From contig CAYUOS010000146.1 in NCBI GenBank assembly GCA_964446435.1, positions 1-7,149 of the forward strand: a stretch of 7,149 nt of DNA, in the 5' to 3' direction. Positions 6,474 to 7,149 of this stretch are shown here, one piece after another (the first letter of the stretch is position 1; every line of letters starts with the position of its first letter). The stretch comes from SLNP01 sp964446435 (GTDB lineage Bacteria > Bacteroidota > Bacteroidia > Bacteroidales > VadinHA17). The notes beneath the pieces are model-generated. The model saw only the letters and a list, made by a program, of their open reading frames with translations, had not been told where the DNA came from and did not search any database. The translations under genes were made by a program, and so were the position numbers.

Positions 6474-6803
6474 CATCTTTTCAGCTTCATCAAGATTGCC
6501 GGTAATTGACAGAACTGTATCCAGTTGCGATATGGTAATCAAGCGTTCGACCGCTTCATTCAAACCGCAGAGAACAAAGGTTCCGCCGGCGTTCTTGCAT
6601 AGCCTGTTCGCCACAAGAATGGCGCTCAGACCGCTGGAGTCACAATAATGACAGTTTTTCAGGTCAAGGATAATGTTTTTCTCTCCTTTTCCGGAAACCA
6701 GCACCAGTTCAGATTTCAAGGCCGGAGCTATGTGTGTATCAAGCTTCTCAGCCTTGATCTCTATAACTGTGCTGTTATTACGGCTCTCTATATTAAAATC
6801 CAT
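6462..6803 (-). CDS. STAS-domain protein, anti-sigma-factor antagonist type
   Basis: This 113-residue protein is a single STAS domain of the SpoIIAA/RsbV class, small cytoplasmic proteins that bind or release a partner depending on phosphorylation of a serine. The marks are the opening MDFNIESRNNSTVIEIKAEKL, the core strand IILDLKNC (44-51) and the phospho-site motif CDSSGLSAI (54-62), in which Ser57 aligns with Ser58 of Bacillus SpoIIAA. VANRLCKNAGG and the later LITISQLDTVLSI follow the usual helix-strand order. The ATG start lies 35 bp after the rpsA stop, with no promoter match between, and the stop lies 15 bp before rnz, so it is probably co-transcribed with both. No cognate anti-sigma kinase or PP2C phosphatase sits beside it. 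The SiaB kinase about 5.4 kb away has the same general fold as such kinases, but no link is shown. Domain call firm; pathway unknown. Confidence 0.92.
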   Translation of the reverse strand: MDFNIESRNNSTVIEIKAEKLDTHIAPALKSELVLVSGKGEKNIILDLKNCHYCDSSGLSAILVANRLCKNAGGTFVLCGLNEAVERLITISQLDTVLSITGNLDEAEKMISQ

Positions 6804-6838
6804 ATTCAGGTATTTTTTAGATAGCCTAAATTTACAAT

Positions 6839-7149
6839 TTATTTTTCTTTCTTGGAAGCTTTATTGGCTTTTTCTTCCATTTCTTCCTTTAAGGCTGCAA
6901 GTTCAGTAATATCACCCAGTGTTGTCCTTTCAAGGTTCGACTTCAGCTTGCGGGTTGCCTTGCGTGTGGAATCAGCTTCCGACTTTTTCGACGCACCTTC
7001 AGTAGCCTTCTTTTCGTCCTCAAAAATTCTGCTGTGTGATACAATAATCTTCTTCGCCGACTTATTGAACTCAATTACCTTGAAGAGTAGTTTCTCATCG
7101 GCTTTGGCCTGTGTTCCGTCTTCCTTGACAAGATGCTTGGGAGTTACAA
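6839..7149 (-). CDS. rpsA: 30S ribosomal protein S1, C-terminal part (5' end outside window)
   Basis: Only the last 102 codons and the stop TAA (6839-6841) are inside the window; the start lies beyond the right edge. The visible part opens with VTPKHLVKEDGTQAKADEK and continues LLFKVIEFNKSAKKIIVSHSR, which is the end of an S1 RNA-binding repeat as found at the C-terminus of Bacteroidota S1. It is followed by a charged linker (FEDEKKATEGASKKSESD), the conserved TTLGDITELAALKEEM segment and a lysine-rich tail (KANKASKKEK). S1 brings mRNA to the 30S ribosomal subunit. Because Bacteroidota rely little on Shine-Dalgarno pairing, S1 is presumably important for initiation here. The STAS gene follows after 35 bp. 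Confidence 0.93.
   Translation of the reverse strand, partial: VTPKHLVKEDGTQAKADEKLLFKVIEFNKSAKKIIVSHSRIFEDEKKATEGASKKSEADSTRKATRKLKSNLERTTLGDITELAALKEEMEEKANKASKKEK

Noticed and set aside
6816..6830. TTTAG/CTAAA inverted repeat between rpsA and the STAS gene, as an rpsA terminator
   Set aside because: The stem is only 5 bp and AT-rich, and on the transcribed strand it is followed by A's, not T's.
1..7149. Mobile elements, CRISPR arrays, tRNA or rRNA genes, toxin-antitoxin pairs or phage genes
   Set aside because: No transposase, integrase, direct-repeat array or structured RNA gene was recognised; nearly all bases are covered by well-known chromosomal genes.

Overview
The window reads as chromosomal DNA from a member of the Bacteroidota, probably a free-living or environmental member of the Bacteroidia. 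Three things point there: the C-terminus of ribosomal protein S1 is of Bacteroidota type; SiaB/SiaC-type and STAS genes sit beside housekeeping genes; and two upstream regions carry exact matches to the Bacteroidota -7 promoter element TAnnTTTG. Moderate GC, tight gene packing and weak Shine-Dalgarno sites fit. No mobile element, CRISPR array, tRNA or rRNA was seen.

All seven complete genes and the one partial gene lie on the minus strand, so transcription runs from right to left. In that order they are: the 3' end of rpsA (ribosomal protein S1), a STAS-domain anti-sigma-factor antagonist-like protein, rnz (tRNase Z), guaA (GMP synthase), an exported S41 (C-terminal processing) peptidase, and a THUMP-domain rRNA guanine-N2 methyltransferase. 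Gaps between these are 8 to 43 bp, which suggests one long transcription unit, possibly with an extra promoter in front of guaA. The theme is translation and RNA maturation plus GMP synthesis, with the STAS protein as a regulatory outlier.

After a 163-bp gap with a good candidate promoter comes a second short operon of siaB (a histidine-kinase-fold protein kinase) and siaC (its DUF1987 phosphoprotein partner). The SiaC phospho-acceptor segment NTSS is intact, with Thr at residue 68. The last bases at the left edge may hold the start codon of a third gene of this operon.

The most unusual structure is inside the rnz reading frame: a perfect 12-bp inverted repeat with a 5-nt loop, followed on the transcribed strand by CC and six T's. 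It looks like an intrinsic terminator or attenuator embedded in coding sequence. The start regions of rnz and guaA are also odd: both use GTG starts forced by nearby in-frame stops, and both have a tiny ATG-initiated reading frame directly in front. I see no clearly new multi-gene system; the remaining interest lies in these regulatory details and in the SiaB/SiaC and STAS switch proteins.
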